Below are positions 7,755 to 17,000 of a stretch of DNA of 64,000 nucleotides, piece after piece. The stretch is from CAMCXE01 sp046347475 (GTDB taxonomy: Bacteria; Pseudomonadota; Gammaproteobacteria; Pseudomonadales; Cellvibrionaceae). A program made the position numbers and the translations under genes. The stretch lies in the NCBI GenBank assembly GCA_046347475.1, contig JAXMGD010000002.1, positions 674,121-738,120 of the forward strand, given 5' to 3'. The number at the start of each line of letters is the position of its first letter. Position 1 is the stretch's first letter. The notes beneath the pieces were generated by a model. It saw only the letters and a list, made by a program, of their open reading frames with translations. It searched no databases and had not been told where the DNA came from.

Positions 7755-7814
7755 GGTGCCTCGGTAGTATTTTAGGAACCCACTAAGCGCACTCTTTTTA
7801 ATCATGAGGCATCT

Positions 7815-9515
7815 ATGAATCTGCAGCTAGAAAAACCCTATGTCGAGGCTATGCTGAGTCGCTTTTCTGATCTTGGCTTTTTAGCTGAGCAGTTGAAATT
7901 CGGTAACCGCGCGGAGGTACCTTTCCAGCGCTTTTCCGATGAACATATGCATTATCTTAAAAATCTTTATTTGCAAGCCGGCCCCGCCTTACGCGGCAAG
8001 GTGGCGCAAATTAGTACCTTGCAAAATGCCATCTGCGCCAACGACTCCAAATTTACCCGTGGCGATCTTGAGCGCTTGGTGCCGGAAATGACTCGTTACC
8101 TTACAGAGCAGGCCGAACGGGGCTGGTTATTTAAAATTAATGCAGCAGGTAAACCCCTAGCCTATTTAGTTACCCGCATTGATTTTACGCCCCCAGGAGA
8201 GGAAGAATCCGGCCGCATTTTGATCGATTTAAAAACCCACGCAGCGGGCAAAATTACCACCAATACCGTTTTACTTTTGGATAAGGATATTGATGGCCAA
8301 AGCATAGCCCAGATGTTTGCAACCAAGGGTTATATGCGGGAGACACCTGAATTGCTCGCCAGCTACGATGCTTCAGCCGCAAAATATTTTGACTGGCGGG
8401 CTCAATACGGCCGCCAATTTATCGCCCAGGGCACCGGTATATATGCCGAGGACCCTACAGCCACTCACCGCAGCCAGGACTGGTCGCGCAAGAGTGTAGT
8501 AGTACTCTCCTCTGGCGGCGGCTTTGCAAAATTAGTCAATGATGAAGAAATTATTCAAAACCGCGAATTAATGCTCGATACCAGCGGCGATATTTTAGGT
8601 AAGTTTTTGCGCAAGGCCGGGCGCAATATGAAATTTAGTGATTCAGTGGAAAAAGCTACGGAAAAAGCCCAGCAGGATATTCCCGATGGGCTGTTCACCC
8701 AATTGCCGGTGCAGGGTTTTGTTTTAATGTTTCATTTAGAATTGCACCATCACCTCTGGGTGCACGTTGATGATATGCAGTTATACGAGTACCAACCCCA
8801 ATTGCGGGAAAAGTTAGTATTGCCGCCGGAGCAGACGGATTTAATTGACATTCTCACCGCCGAAATGGATGTATTAATGGATGATATAGTGGAAGGTAAA
8901 TCCGGCGGTACAACAGTATTATGTGCAGGGCCTGCAGGCGTGGGCAAAACCCTTACCGCCGAGGTGTATTCGGAAATAATTAAACGCCCCTTGTACCGTG
9001 TGCACTCCGGGCAACTTGGCCTTAGCGTGGCCGAAATGGAAAAAGCCCTTAAAGAAACCCTCACCCGCGCCCAGCGCTGGGGGGCAGTCATGTTAATCGA
9101 CGAGGCGGATGTATATATTAAACGGCGCAATGACAATATTGCCGCTAACGCCGTGGTGGGCGTATTTTTACGCGTGCTGGAATATTTTAATGGCCTATTA
9201 TTTTTAACCACCAACCGTGTTGGCGATATAGACGAAGCCATAGTGAGCCGCTGCATTGCGTTAATTAAATATGTGCCGCCCGATTTAGACGACCGCAGGC
9301 GCATTTGGCGGGTAATGACCGAACAATTTAAATTAGCGGTCGCACCGGAATTAATCCATACATTAGCGGAGCGATTTCCCACGGCGTGCGGGCGGGATAT
9401 AAAAGGCTTGAGTAAATTAGTGGCAAAATACTGCCAATATAAATCGGTAGCGCCAAGCCTTGAGGTTTTTGAACGCTGTAGCGTATTTCGCGGTATGGAC
9501 ATAGCGGCGGCCTAA
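7815..9515 (+). CDS. AAA+ ATPase with a large N-terminal domain
   Basis: 566 residues. The C-terminal third is a classical AAA+ module: Walker A GPAGVGKT (about residues 372-379), Walker B VMLIDEAD (about 424-431), sensor-1 LFLTTNR and an arginine-finger-like DEAIVSRC. The first 330 residues are not recognised and look like a substrate- or partner-binding domain. AAA+ proteins of this kind remodel or unfold protein partners using ATP. The next gene starts 2 bases after the stop, so its small product is the likely partner. Neighbours hint at iron-sulfur or nitrogen-fixation maintenance, but a stress or defence role is equally possible. Confidence 0.85.
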   Translation: MNLQLEKPYVEAMLSRFSDLGFLAEQLKFGNRAEVPFQRFSDEHMHYLKNLYLQAGPALRGKVAQISTLQNAICANDSKFTRGDLERLVPEMTRYLTEQAERGWLFKINAAGKPLAYLVTRIDFTPPGEEESGRILIDLKTHAAGKITTNTVLLLDKDIDGQSIAQMFATKGYMRETPELLASYDASAAKYFDWRAQYGRQFIAQGTGIYAEDPTATHRSQDWSRKSVVVLSSGGGFAKLVNDEEIIQNRELMLDTSGDILGKFLRKAGRNMKFSDSVEKATEKAQQDIPDGLFTQLPVQGFVLMFHLELHHHLWVHVDDMQLYEYQPQLREKLVLPPEQTDLIDILTAEMDVLMDDIVEGKSGGTTVLCAGPAGVGKTLTAEVYSEIIKRPLYRVHSGQLGLSVAEMEKALKETLTRAQRWGAVMLIDEADVYIKRRNDNIAANAVVGVFLRVLEYFNGLLFLTTNRVGDIDEAIVSRCIALIKYVPPDLDDRRRIWRVMTEQFKLAVAPELIHTLAERFPTACGRDIKGLSKLVAKYCQYKSVAPSLEVFERCSVFRGMDIAAA

Positions 9516-9516
9516 C

Positions 9517-9897
9517 ATGAAAGACAGGCTCGCCCAATGGCTACAAAGCCGCACCTTTACGGCGCTGGAAATTGATTGCGTTAACACCGTGATGCTTAAA
9601 ATACTCGATGGCAAATGCAAAATGGCGCCTGCCGAAAAAACACTTATGACGGCGCTTTACGATGCACTAAAAACTCAACCCGGTAAACTGCTTGGGCTAG
9701 AGATACACCTTATTATTCACCGGGCACAACATCAACTGGATGATGCCATGCGCCTGCATATTTACGAACAACGCCTATTAGCGGAAACCATGCTTTCCCG
9801 CCCCATCATGAAAGCCTTTAAAGCCCGCCTTCGCAATGAGGGTTTATTTCTGCCCGATGAGGACGCTGCGGCGCTTATTAATCTTGCGGCACAATAA
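9517..9897 (+). CDS. Unrecognised small helical partner of the AAA+ ATPase
   Basis: 126 residues, ATG one base after the ATPase stop codon, so translation is probably coupled. The sequence is mostly helical (EKTLMTALYDALK, LGLEIHLIIHRAQHQLDDAMRLHIYEQRLLAETML) with no Cys cluster, signal peptide or membrane span. No family was recognised. From gene order it may be an adaptor or substrate of the ATPase; this is inference. Confidence 0.65.
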   Translation: MKDRLAQWLQSRTFTALEIDCVNTVMLKILDGKCKMAPAEKTLMTALYDALKTQPGKLLGLEIHLIIHRAQHQLDDAMRLHIYEQRLLAETMLSRPIMKAFKARLRNEGLFLPDEDAAALINLAAQ

Positions 9898-9981
9898 ATC
9901 CCTCGCTTCTAGTGCTTTTATCCTTTTTAAAGTACTTCCTGTGACCTAGGCCGCAGGTTTAATCCTTACTAGGTGTACGGA

Positions 9982-10085
9982 AGTAATGAATACACATCAT
10001 TTCAGACCGTCAAAAAGAGGGATCTTTTTGACGAGCCTATAGGGATGTATTCACGGCGTGTCTGAAATGATGTGTATTCATTGCT
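9982..10085 (+). repeat. Inverted-repeat element, copy 4 of 5 (best-preserved core)
   Basis: The outer arms pair over 26 bases with one G-T. The inner hairpin is perfect, GTCAAAAAGA with TCTTTTTGAC around a GGGA loop. A second small hairpin GCC-TATA-GGGA-TGTA closes with GGC. Both loops fit GNRA. Located between the ATPase pair and the GH43 gene. The remainder of the 9898-10386 gap shows no other feature. Confidence 0.8.
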
Positions 10086-10386
10086 GGTGCCTAGGTAGTT
10101 ATCTTTGCAATATAAGCCTGTAGCTGACTGGATTGGCGCCCACAGACATAATGTCAAAATAAAATTAAGCCGCGTATTTTGCTGCATTTTTTGGCTAATA
10201 ATCATCGGTCTGTTATATTGTCTGACCTTTATGCGAATTGGATCAAATTTTAATCATTCCTGCTGTGACTTAGTCAACCCGCTCTAACGAGTAGGTGGGT
10301 GATAATAGGATCTAAGATGCAATTGGGCGCCGGTTATACCGCGCAGTGCCACCCCCAAATCAACGATAAAAACGGTCGAAACAAAA

Positions 10387-11817
10387 ATGAAGAATTCCCC
10401 GCGTTTAGGCTTTACGCTGTCACATTCTGTTTGCACTCGCATTGCCCGCCTATTAATTGGCTGTATCTCGGCGGCGGGAATTAGCTCCCTCAGCCATGCT
10501 GGCAACCCTATTATTTCCCACATTTATACAGCTGACCCTGCAGCGCGCGTATTTAATGGCCGCGTGTACGTCATTACCAGCCACGACCAAGATAATGCCA
10601 CTGATTACAGCAGCTTGGTGGATTACAATTTAATTTCCAGCGACGACATGGTGAATTGGCAAGACCACGGTATTGTATTTAATGTGCGCAAAGATACTCA
10701 GTGGGCCAAATTAGCCTACGCGCCAGATTGGGTATTTAAAGATAATAAATATTTTTTATTTTTCCCCGATGGCGCTGATGCCATTGGTGTGGCCGTAGCG
10801 GATAAACCCGAAGGCCCCTACAAAGATTATTTAGGTAAACCCTTAATTGACCGCAAAACCCCCAATGCGGATGTGAAATGGTTATTCGACCCAGGTGTAT
10901 TTGTTGACGACGACGGCCGGGCTTATGTGTATTTTGGCGGCGGTGGCGGGCCCGGTAATGCGCGTGTCATTGAAGTGAGCGGTGATTTTAAAAGTGTTAA
11001 AGGCCCAGCCATTACCATTGAGCCGCCGCATTTTTTTGAAGCGCCTTATGTGCATAAGCGCAATGGAATTTATTATTACTCCTACTCAACTGACCCAGAC
11101 AGTAAAATTCGCATCGATTATATGACCAGTGATAAGCCCACCTCAGGCTTTAAACATAGGGGTACGGTGATACCTAACCCCTGGGAAGATAACGGCAATA
11201 ATAATCACCAATCTATTATCCAATGGGGCGATCAGTGGTACATTTTTTACCACAACCGCGCCATCGCTAACGAACGCGGCAAAAGTGATTACCAGCGCTC
11301 CATTAATGTCGATTTATTAAGCTATAACGCCGATGGCAGTATTAAAGCAACGGCGAGCCGCCAGGGTGTGCCGCAACTTAAACACTTTAATCCCTACACC
11401 TTAGTGCAAGCGGAAACCATGGAAAAAGAATCCGGCGGCATTGAGGTGGAGCGTTTGGGTGAGGCCTTGGCCGTTGCCTTTACCGATAACAGCTGGATTA
11501 AACTGGCTAAGGTTGATTTTGGCGCGGGTGCAGAGGCTATCGAATTGAGTGTTGCAGCTGCGGCTGATAGCACCATTGAGGTGATTTTAGATGATCTTAA
11601 AAACGCCCCGGCGGCGGTTATCCCTGTAAAAGCCACCGGCGATTTAGCTAAATTTGCTACTCAAGCAGTGAAATTAACAGGCCTTAAGGGTGTGCACGAT
11701 GTGTATTACCGGGTGAAGGGGCGGGTGAACATTGACGCCTATCGATTTGTGGGGGCGACGGCTGATGCTCAAGCGAATAAAAAGCACCTCAAGGATACAC
11801 CCGCGCCAAAACCTTAA
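10387..11817 (+). CDS. Secreted GH43 glycoside hydrolase with a CBM6-like domain
   Basis: 476 residues. An N-terminal signal peptide ends near LSHAG (residue 39). A five-bladed GH43 catalytic domain follows, with the three expected carboxylates Asp50 (YTADPAARVF), Asp168 (WLFDPGVF) and Glu218 (FFEAPYVH). The C-terminal region (about residues 338-455, TLVQAETME to NIDAYRFVG) has the pattern of a CBM6 beta-sandwich. Such enzymes remove arabinose or xylose from arabinoxylan outside the cytoplasm. A strong terminator follows. The exact specificity (arabinofuranosidase or xylosidase) cannot be decided by eye. Confidence 0.88.
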   Translation: MKNSPRLGFTLSHSVCTRIARLLIGCISAAGISSLSHAGNPIISHIYTADPAARVFNGRVYVITSHDQDNATDYSSLVDYNLISSDDMVNWQDHGIVFNVRKDTQWAKLAYAPDWVFKDNKYFLFFPDGADAIGVAVADKPEGPYKDYLGKPLIDRKTPNADVKWLFDPGVFVDDDGRAYVYFGGGGGPGNARVIEVSGDFKSVKGPAITIEPPHFFEAPYVHKRNGIYYYSYSTDPDSKIRIDYMTSDKPTSGFKHRGTVIPNPWEDNGNNNHQSIIQWGDQWYIFYHNRAIANERGKSDYQRSINVDLLSYNADGSIKATASRQGVPQLKHFNPYTLVQAETMEKESGGIEVERLGEALAVAFTDNSWIKLAKVDFGAGAEAIELSVAAAADSTIEVILDDLKNAPAAVIPVKATGDLAKFATQAVKLTGLKGVHDVYYRVKGRVNIDAYRFVGATADAQANKKHLKDTPAPKP

Positions 11818-11840
11818 CGTTCTGCATGAAATGATTGTTT

Positions 11841-11872
11841 AAAAAGGCCAGCGCACTGCTGGCCTTTTCAAT
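11841..11872. terminator. Strong terminator between convergent genes
   Basis: AAAAGGCCAGC and GCTGGCCTTTT flank a five-base loop. The A and T runs on both sides allow it to work for the GH43 gene and for the convergent lipoprotein gene. Confidence 0.85.
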
Positions 11873-11886
11873 TTTGGCATTGCATT

Positions 11887-13521
11887 TTATTCAAAAATAG
11901 GTTCCACATGTGCACTGTCTAATTGCAGCTTAAATATAGCGCCACTGACACTACTTAATATATACAGATCCTGATGTGCAGGATCCAGTCTGATCTGCGT
12001 GATATTCGACATATGGTTATATAAATTCTTAGTGTACCCAAGTTCAGAAATAACACCCGAATCATTCATAGTGTTTATTTTTTGCTTATCGTACGATAAA
12101 ACATCGCTAGCAAAATAAAATAGGCCCCGCTCAGTATCTGCAACAAAATTGCTAGTATAGCCATCGATCCACACATCAAGGTATTTATCACCAGTCGGGA
12201 GCACATAACCCAGTATGTGTGTTTTAGCAACGCCGTCAATGTAGGTACGCTCAGTCAAAATCATCTTCTTTCTAATATCATCATAGGCAATGTCGTTTAC
12301 TGCCAGTTTAATATCGCCTTCTGGAAGCAATAGGCGACTAGCGGAGGGAGCCGTGCGCGAGATATAAGGGGCTATTTGCTCCCAGGTGGCCTTATACGGA
12401 TTGAATTCACCGGCGAACCCGGATTGTTCATCTATCGAAATTACTTGGAAAGCGGAGACACCCGTAGCACTGAATCTTCCCACTGCTAATATCGAAGGTT
12501 TATTACTTACAGGATCAAGTACTAAATCACTCATCGCCTCCATATTTTGTACATTACCTGCAATTTTAAATGCGGGCCCTTTGGCACTATCGTGAATAGA
12601 CACAAGCGTATTACTAGGGTTATTAAACGCCTGTGACGTTGTGTAATCACAGGCAATCAGGCCTAAATTATTGCGTAAATAAGGGTCTTCAATGTAGGTG
12701 GACCAGGAATAGTTATTCAGTAAATCGATATCTACCACTCGCTGATGGGCGTAGTCGTGTGCATAAATGTGACTATTAGCCAAAACGCACATACTGGTAA
12801 ATGAAACTCTGTCTTTTTTATTGTAAAAAGCTACTGACCTTGAGGCTTTTTGGCTTCCCCACTCCGCCACTACATTAACTTCAAACTCTTCAGCCATCAT
12901 AGTAAAACGTGCATTCCAGACATGCGTCGCATCCTGATTTTGCTCCATTTTACTGCCATTTAAATAAAGAGTGGCATTTGGAATAGGTTGATTGGTGTCC
13001 TTATCATAAATTTTAAGTGCAACTTCATAAACGCCTGAATTACCTGAGCCTAAATTACTGTAGGGTTGAGGGTAAAGCCATTCAATGGTGGGCAGTTTGA
13101 CATCTTTGACGTTTATATTGATCGATTGAGTGCTGATATGGGCACCGGCAGTTGCTGTTATGCTGATGTCATAGCGATTGTCGTGATTGGCATCCTTTGG
13201 TTGCTCAAAGTCGACAGGCGCCTTAAATCGCACAGCGCCTGTTGCGGCGTCTACTGCAAAGAATTCTGCATCTACCCCTGAAATACTGTAAGAAATTCTA
13301 TCTGAGAGACCTTTCTGCGTGATCTCCGGCAAATAATTCAACACTGTTGTATCTTCTTTAGTATCTGCAACGCTTTCATTTACATCTACAGATGCTTGCA
13401 GGTTATTAAAGCGCAGCATGGGTTCTAACGATTCGTCACTCGGCGGCTGACAGCCAGCTAAAATAGCCATTATTGCTATCGAAAGTGGAGCGAGGATTGA
13501 AGTTAAAGGATTAATTTTCAT
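11887..13521 (-). CDS. Cadherin-domain lipoprotein with a propeller-like C-terminal half
   Basis: About 544 residues from the ATG at 13521; a GTG at 13530 would add three. Type II signal peptide with lipobox ILAGC, so it is probably anchored to the outer membrane. Residues about 60-140 look like a cadherin/Ig-type repeat (SYSISGVDAEFFAVDAATG, then YDISITATAG). The second half has repeated strand patterns such as DLVLDPVSNKPSILAVGR, suggestive of a beta-propeller. Binding of polysaccharide or protein at the cell surface is inferred. Convergent with the GH43 gene. Confidence 0.7.
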   Translation of the reverse strand: MKINPLTSILAPLSIAIMAILAGCQPPSDESLEPMLRFNNLQASVDVNESVADTKEDTTVLNYLPEITQKGLSDRISYSISGVDAEFFAVDAATGAVRFKAPVDFEQPKDANHDNRYDISITATAGAHISTQSININVKDVKLPTIEWLYPQPYSNLGSGNSGVYEVALKIYDKDTNQPIPNATLYLNGSKMEQNQDATHVWNARFTMMAEEFEVNVVAEWGSQKASRSVAFYNKKDRVSFTSMCVLANSHIYAHDYAHQRVVDIDLLNNYSWSTYIEDPYLRNNLGLIACDYTTSQAFNNPSNTLVSIHDSAKGPAFKIAGNVQNMEAMSDLVLDPVSNKPSILAVGRFSATGVSAFQVISIDEQSGFAGEFNPYKATWEQIAPYISRTAPSASRLLLPEGDIKLAVNDIAYDDIRKKMILTERTYIDGVAKTHILGYVLPTGDKYLDVWIDGYTSNFVADTERGLFYFASDVLSYDKQKINTMNDSGVISELGYTKNLYNHMSNITQIRLDPAHQDLYILSSVSGAIFKLQLDSAHVEPIFE

Positions 13522-13959
13522 GAGAGCCACCCAGTAATTTATGAAAAACTACTGTAGCCTCGCCCTTTCACTGCGCCCATACGTAAATTTACGTATTCGA
13601 TTGACTATGTGACAAAGTTAACTATTCAATCATCATTACCAGCAGAACCGTTTGACCATAACCGAATAGTTAATAATTAACCTAGAAACCACCATTATCC
13701 AATTGCTTTCAACTCGGCGTATTTTAGTGCGCCGGTTAATTATGACGACCACAATGGCACGGCAAGTGCGACAGCCGCGAGGAGTTACCCCGCTAAATAA
13801 TTAATCGCTCCAATTTTGTATCAGCGGAATCGAAATTAATCTGGCAGCAGCGGAGTGACGCGTCCTGGTCAGTCTGTGGCCGTACATTAGCGGGATTAAG
13901 CTCGCGACGCTGGACCTTGAAATGGGTGCGGCCGGGGTGCAAATGCGTATTTCTTCGTT
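13522..13959. other. Intergenic region between the lipoprotein gene and tpsA
   Basis: No convincing gene. It should hold the promoter of the lipoprotein gene (minus strand) on its left side. AT-rich sequence around 13600-13740 is the most promoter-like part. Confidence 0.4.
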
Positions 13960-13996
13960 TTTTAGAATACCCGCCACACATGTTTGGGCGGGTATT
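13960..13996 (-). terminator. Hairpin after tpsA
   Basis: AATACCCGCC (13966-13975) pairs with GGCGGGTATT (13987-13996) around an eleven-base loop. On the minus strand it is followed by CTAAAAAACG rather than a clean T run, so termination strength is uncertain. Confidence 0.5.
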
Positions 13997-14026
13997 GTGT
14001 GCAGTCAATTATTCGCAATCGCGCGA

Positions 14027-17000
14027 TTAATTCGTGCGTTTTTTGCGTTTTTCCTCCTCGTCTTCATCCTCGTCGTTGCCTGTACCCAATAATTCAATGG
14101 TCAGGTAGGCGAGTTTTTTCTCTTCTTTTTGGCTGCCGGTGGCATTATCGGCGGCTTTTTCGGCGGATTGGGCGGCGTCGTTACCGACGCTGCCTGCACC
14201 GGCCGGAAGCGCAACCGAAGTGTCGGAGGCTACCGAGATGGTGACATTGCCTGCTACGTTATCGCGGCCGACAAATTCCAGGGCGCCCACCAAAATATTA
14301 CCGGTGGAGCTAATACCTGCGTCCCCCGCATCCACTATGCCCGCCGGGGCGAAGAGCAGTACATCGGCGCCATCGCTAACGGCGGCGCGCGGGTCGTTGC
14401 TGGGGGCGGGGTTGGTGGCTTGAATACCGCTACCGGCTACCGCAGGGGGGAAGACTAAGCGGCTGGCGCCGGTGTTGGGGTCGATTTGCACTTTGGGGGG
14501 CGGTACGCTCAGCGCCGTTTTGGCACCCTTACCGGCGTCCACATCGCCATAGGAGGACCAGAGCATCACATCGCCGCCACCGAGGTTAAAGATGCGGGAT
14601 TTGTTGACATTGATGGAGCCTGCGGCGGCGACGTTAATGTCGCCGTAGCTGCCTAATACTAGGCCAACGGAACGATTGGCAGCATCGAGGGTGGGCGTTT
14701 CCAGGCCCACTTCAAAATTGCCACCGGGCAGCAGGATATTTACATTTGCCTCGGCGCTGGTACGAATTTGTGTGTTGTCGATGGCCAAATTGCCCGCCCA
14801 GGGATTAGCGTCCTTACTGATGCCGGGATAGAGGGTGTTCAGGGCCGCATAGCCGCGCTCGTACCCTTCTGGGTCTGTGCGTTTTAAGCCTTGGCGAATA
14901 GCGGCTTCACCGCCTTGGCGAATTTCACTCAGCACCAGGCTATCAAGGAAGTTGCGGGCCAGCGTGGAGCTGCCATCCCCTAAGGCTTTAAGGGCAATGC
15001 TGTGCTGCTGCTCAATGGGCAAGGCCGCAAGCTTATTTTGTACTGCAGTTGCATCATTCAGCGCGAGTCCTAATTCGGCATTAAGGGCCTTTTGCAGGGC
15101 GTGCGCATCAAAACTTGCGCTGGTCACATAGGCAACCAGCTCTCGGCTGTAATTGGGTGTTGCGGCGGTATTGCTTAAACGCGTTGCGCCTAAGGCCACT
15201 TGTTGCTGTTGCCAAAGCGGCAATGTGCTCAGCTGGTTGCGAGCTTCTTCAAGAGTTTTTACCGGTTGCGCAATCACTAAATTGAGCTGGCTAATTAAGC
15301 GTTCTGGGCTCGCTTCAGCGATTAGTTCAATAAATGTTTTACCCTGCGCAATGGGTGCTGCGAGATATTGATTAATCACGCCGCCATAATTAGGTGTTTT
15401 ATTGACTCCGGCAGAAATAAATAGATCGGCGGCTTTGTCTGCGAGGTAAGGGTTGGTTTGCGTTAATTTCGAATCATCCGTTTCACCCTGGCCAATTGAC
15501 ATAATGCCGTCTGAGGTTCCCAAAGAAATGTTCCTGCCAACTTGAATTCGCAAGCTTCCTGAACCCAATACCGCTATACCACTTCGCTTGTCCTCTTTTA
15601 ATTTATTGTCGTCACTTCTCCGTTCACGAAACAGTAAATCTCCTCCTGTAGTGATGCTTGAGTGTTGGCTCGCATCCTGATGATGAAAAATCACGCTCGT
15701 ACCAGAAAAATCTCCCTTAGCATTAATATCCAAGCCCTTAGCGCTTACCAAAATAAATCGGTCGTTCATCTCGGGCGATCGGCCCACATCGCCATTCGCT
15801 GCAAAAATCCAGTTGTTGACAGTATCTCCGCGGTACACACTTTGAGCGCTATGCGCGTTGGAGCTACTAATATCAAGTAAATTTGTCTCCCTAATACGCC
15901 CCCATAAATCAGTAAATCGGCCAGTGCCAAGGCGAGAAAAATCGGCTAATGGGTGCGCCACTGTGCCAAAATTCTCCGGTGATAGATCCAATTGCTGAAT
16001 GGCTATTTCTTGGTTTTTATTTTTAGCGGCCTGACTGTTGGCGACAATGTTGCCAAAGGCTGCGAGGTTAAAACGCCCGTTTAATTCAGGCGCCAGCACA
16101 ATCCCACCGTTTATATTGATGTCGCCTTCCACACTAGCCAAGTCTAATTGACTGGGCAGAATATTTAAGCCAGGTCTTCGAATGGTAGGGGTAGAATAAT
16201 TACTTTCCTCAAAGAGAGGTTGCACCACAGAGGTCATTAACATATTTAAATTCCCCGCAACACTCGTCACCCCCAACGCACTTTGCTGGCCGTAGGTGGA
16301 AAAGTAGTTCTCCACCAAAGCAACGTTGTTCTCAGCATATGCCTTAGCCGAACCCGTATTACTGCCAAACTGCTGATAGCCCATGTTCAGTTGAGTGGGG
16401 TTAAACACTGCCTCCACAGCTAAATTCCCGGTGGCGGTGAGCTTCACCGGTGCATCCCCAAGCCCAATCACCGCCGCTAACTCACCTTGGGTGTTACCCA
16501 TATTGCCAAGGCTAGTCACTTCAAAACTATTGTTGGCGCCATACCATCGGCCGGAGTTGATATCCCCTGCGGCCTGAATCGAAACGGCACCACTGAGGCT
16601 TTGCTGCACCTGGTTGCTCAAGCCCTCGCCCACCGCTTTGCCGGTATTAGCGGAGGAGACGGCCAAGTCGTTGATACTACCGCCGCTTCGAATACTGAGA
16701 TTACCGCCGCCGAGGCTCGCAATACCCTGGCTGAAATCCTGAAAGCCTATTCCCCAGGTGGTGATGTTGCGGGTAACGGAATTGGTTTCATCGGTGGCGT
16801 TGTTGACTGGGTCTTGCACCTGCACAAAAGTGCCCGCCGCCCGGTGCAGCCATTCGTTGACCAGCTGATGGCTTTTGGGGCCCTGAATATCACCCCCCGT
16901 GCGAATGTTGATGGCGCCGCCCGCCTCGGGGTAATACACCTTGTTGATAAACAAGCTGCCCAGCGCAAATTCGTTCACTGTATAAGGATGCACCGTGCCG

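Noticed and set aside
8750..9502. A 250-codon minus-strand frame opposite the AAA+ ATPase gene
   Set aside because: The plus strand carries Walker A and B motifs; the reverse frame has no known pattern.
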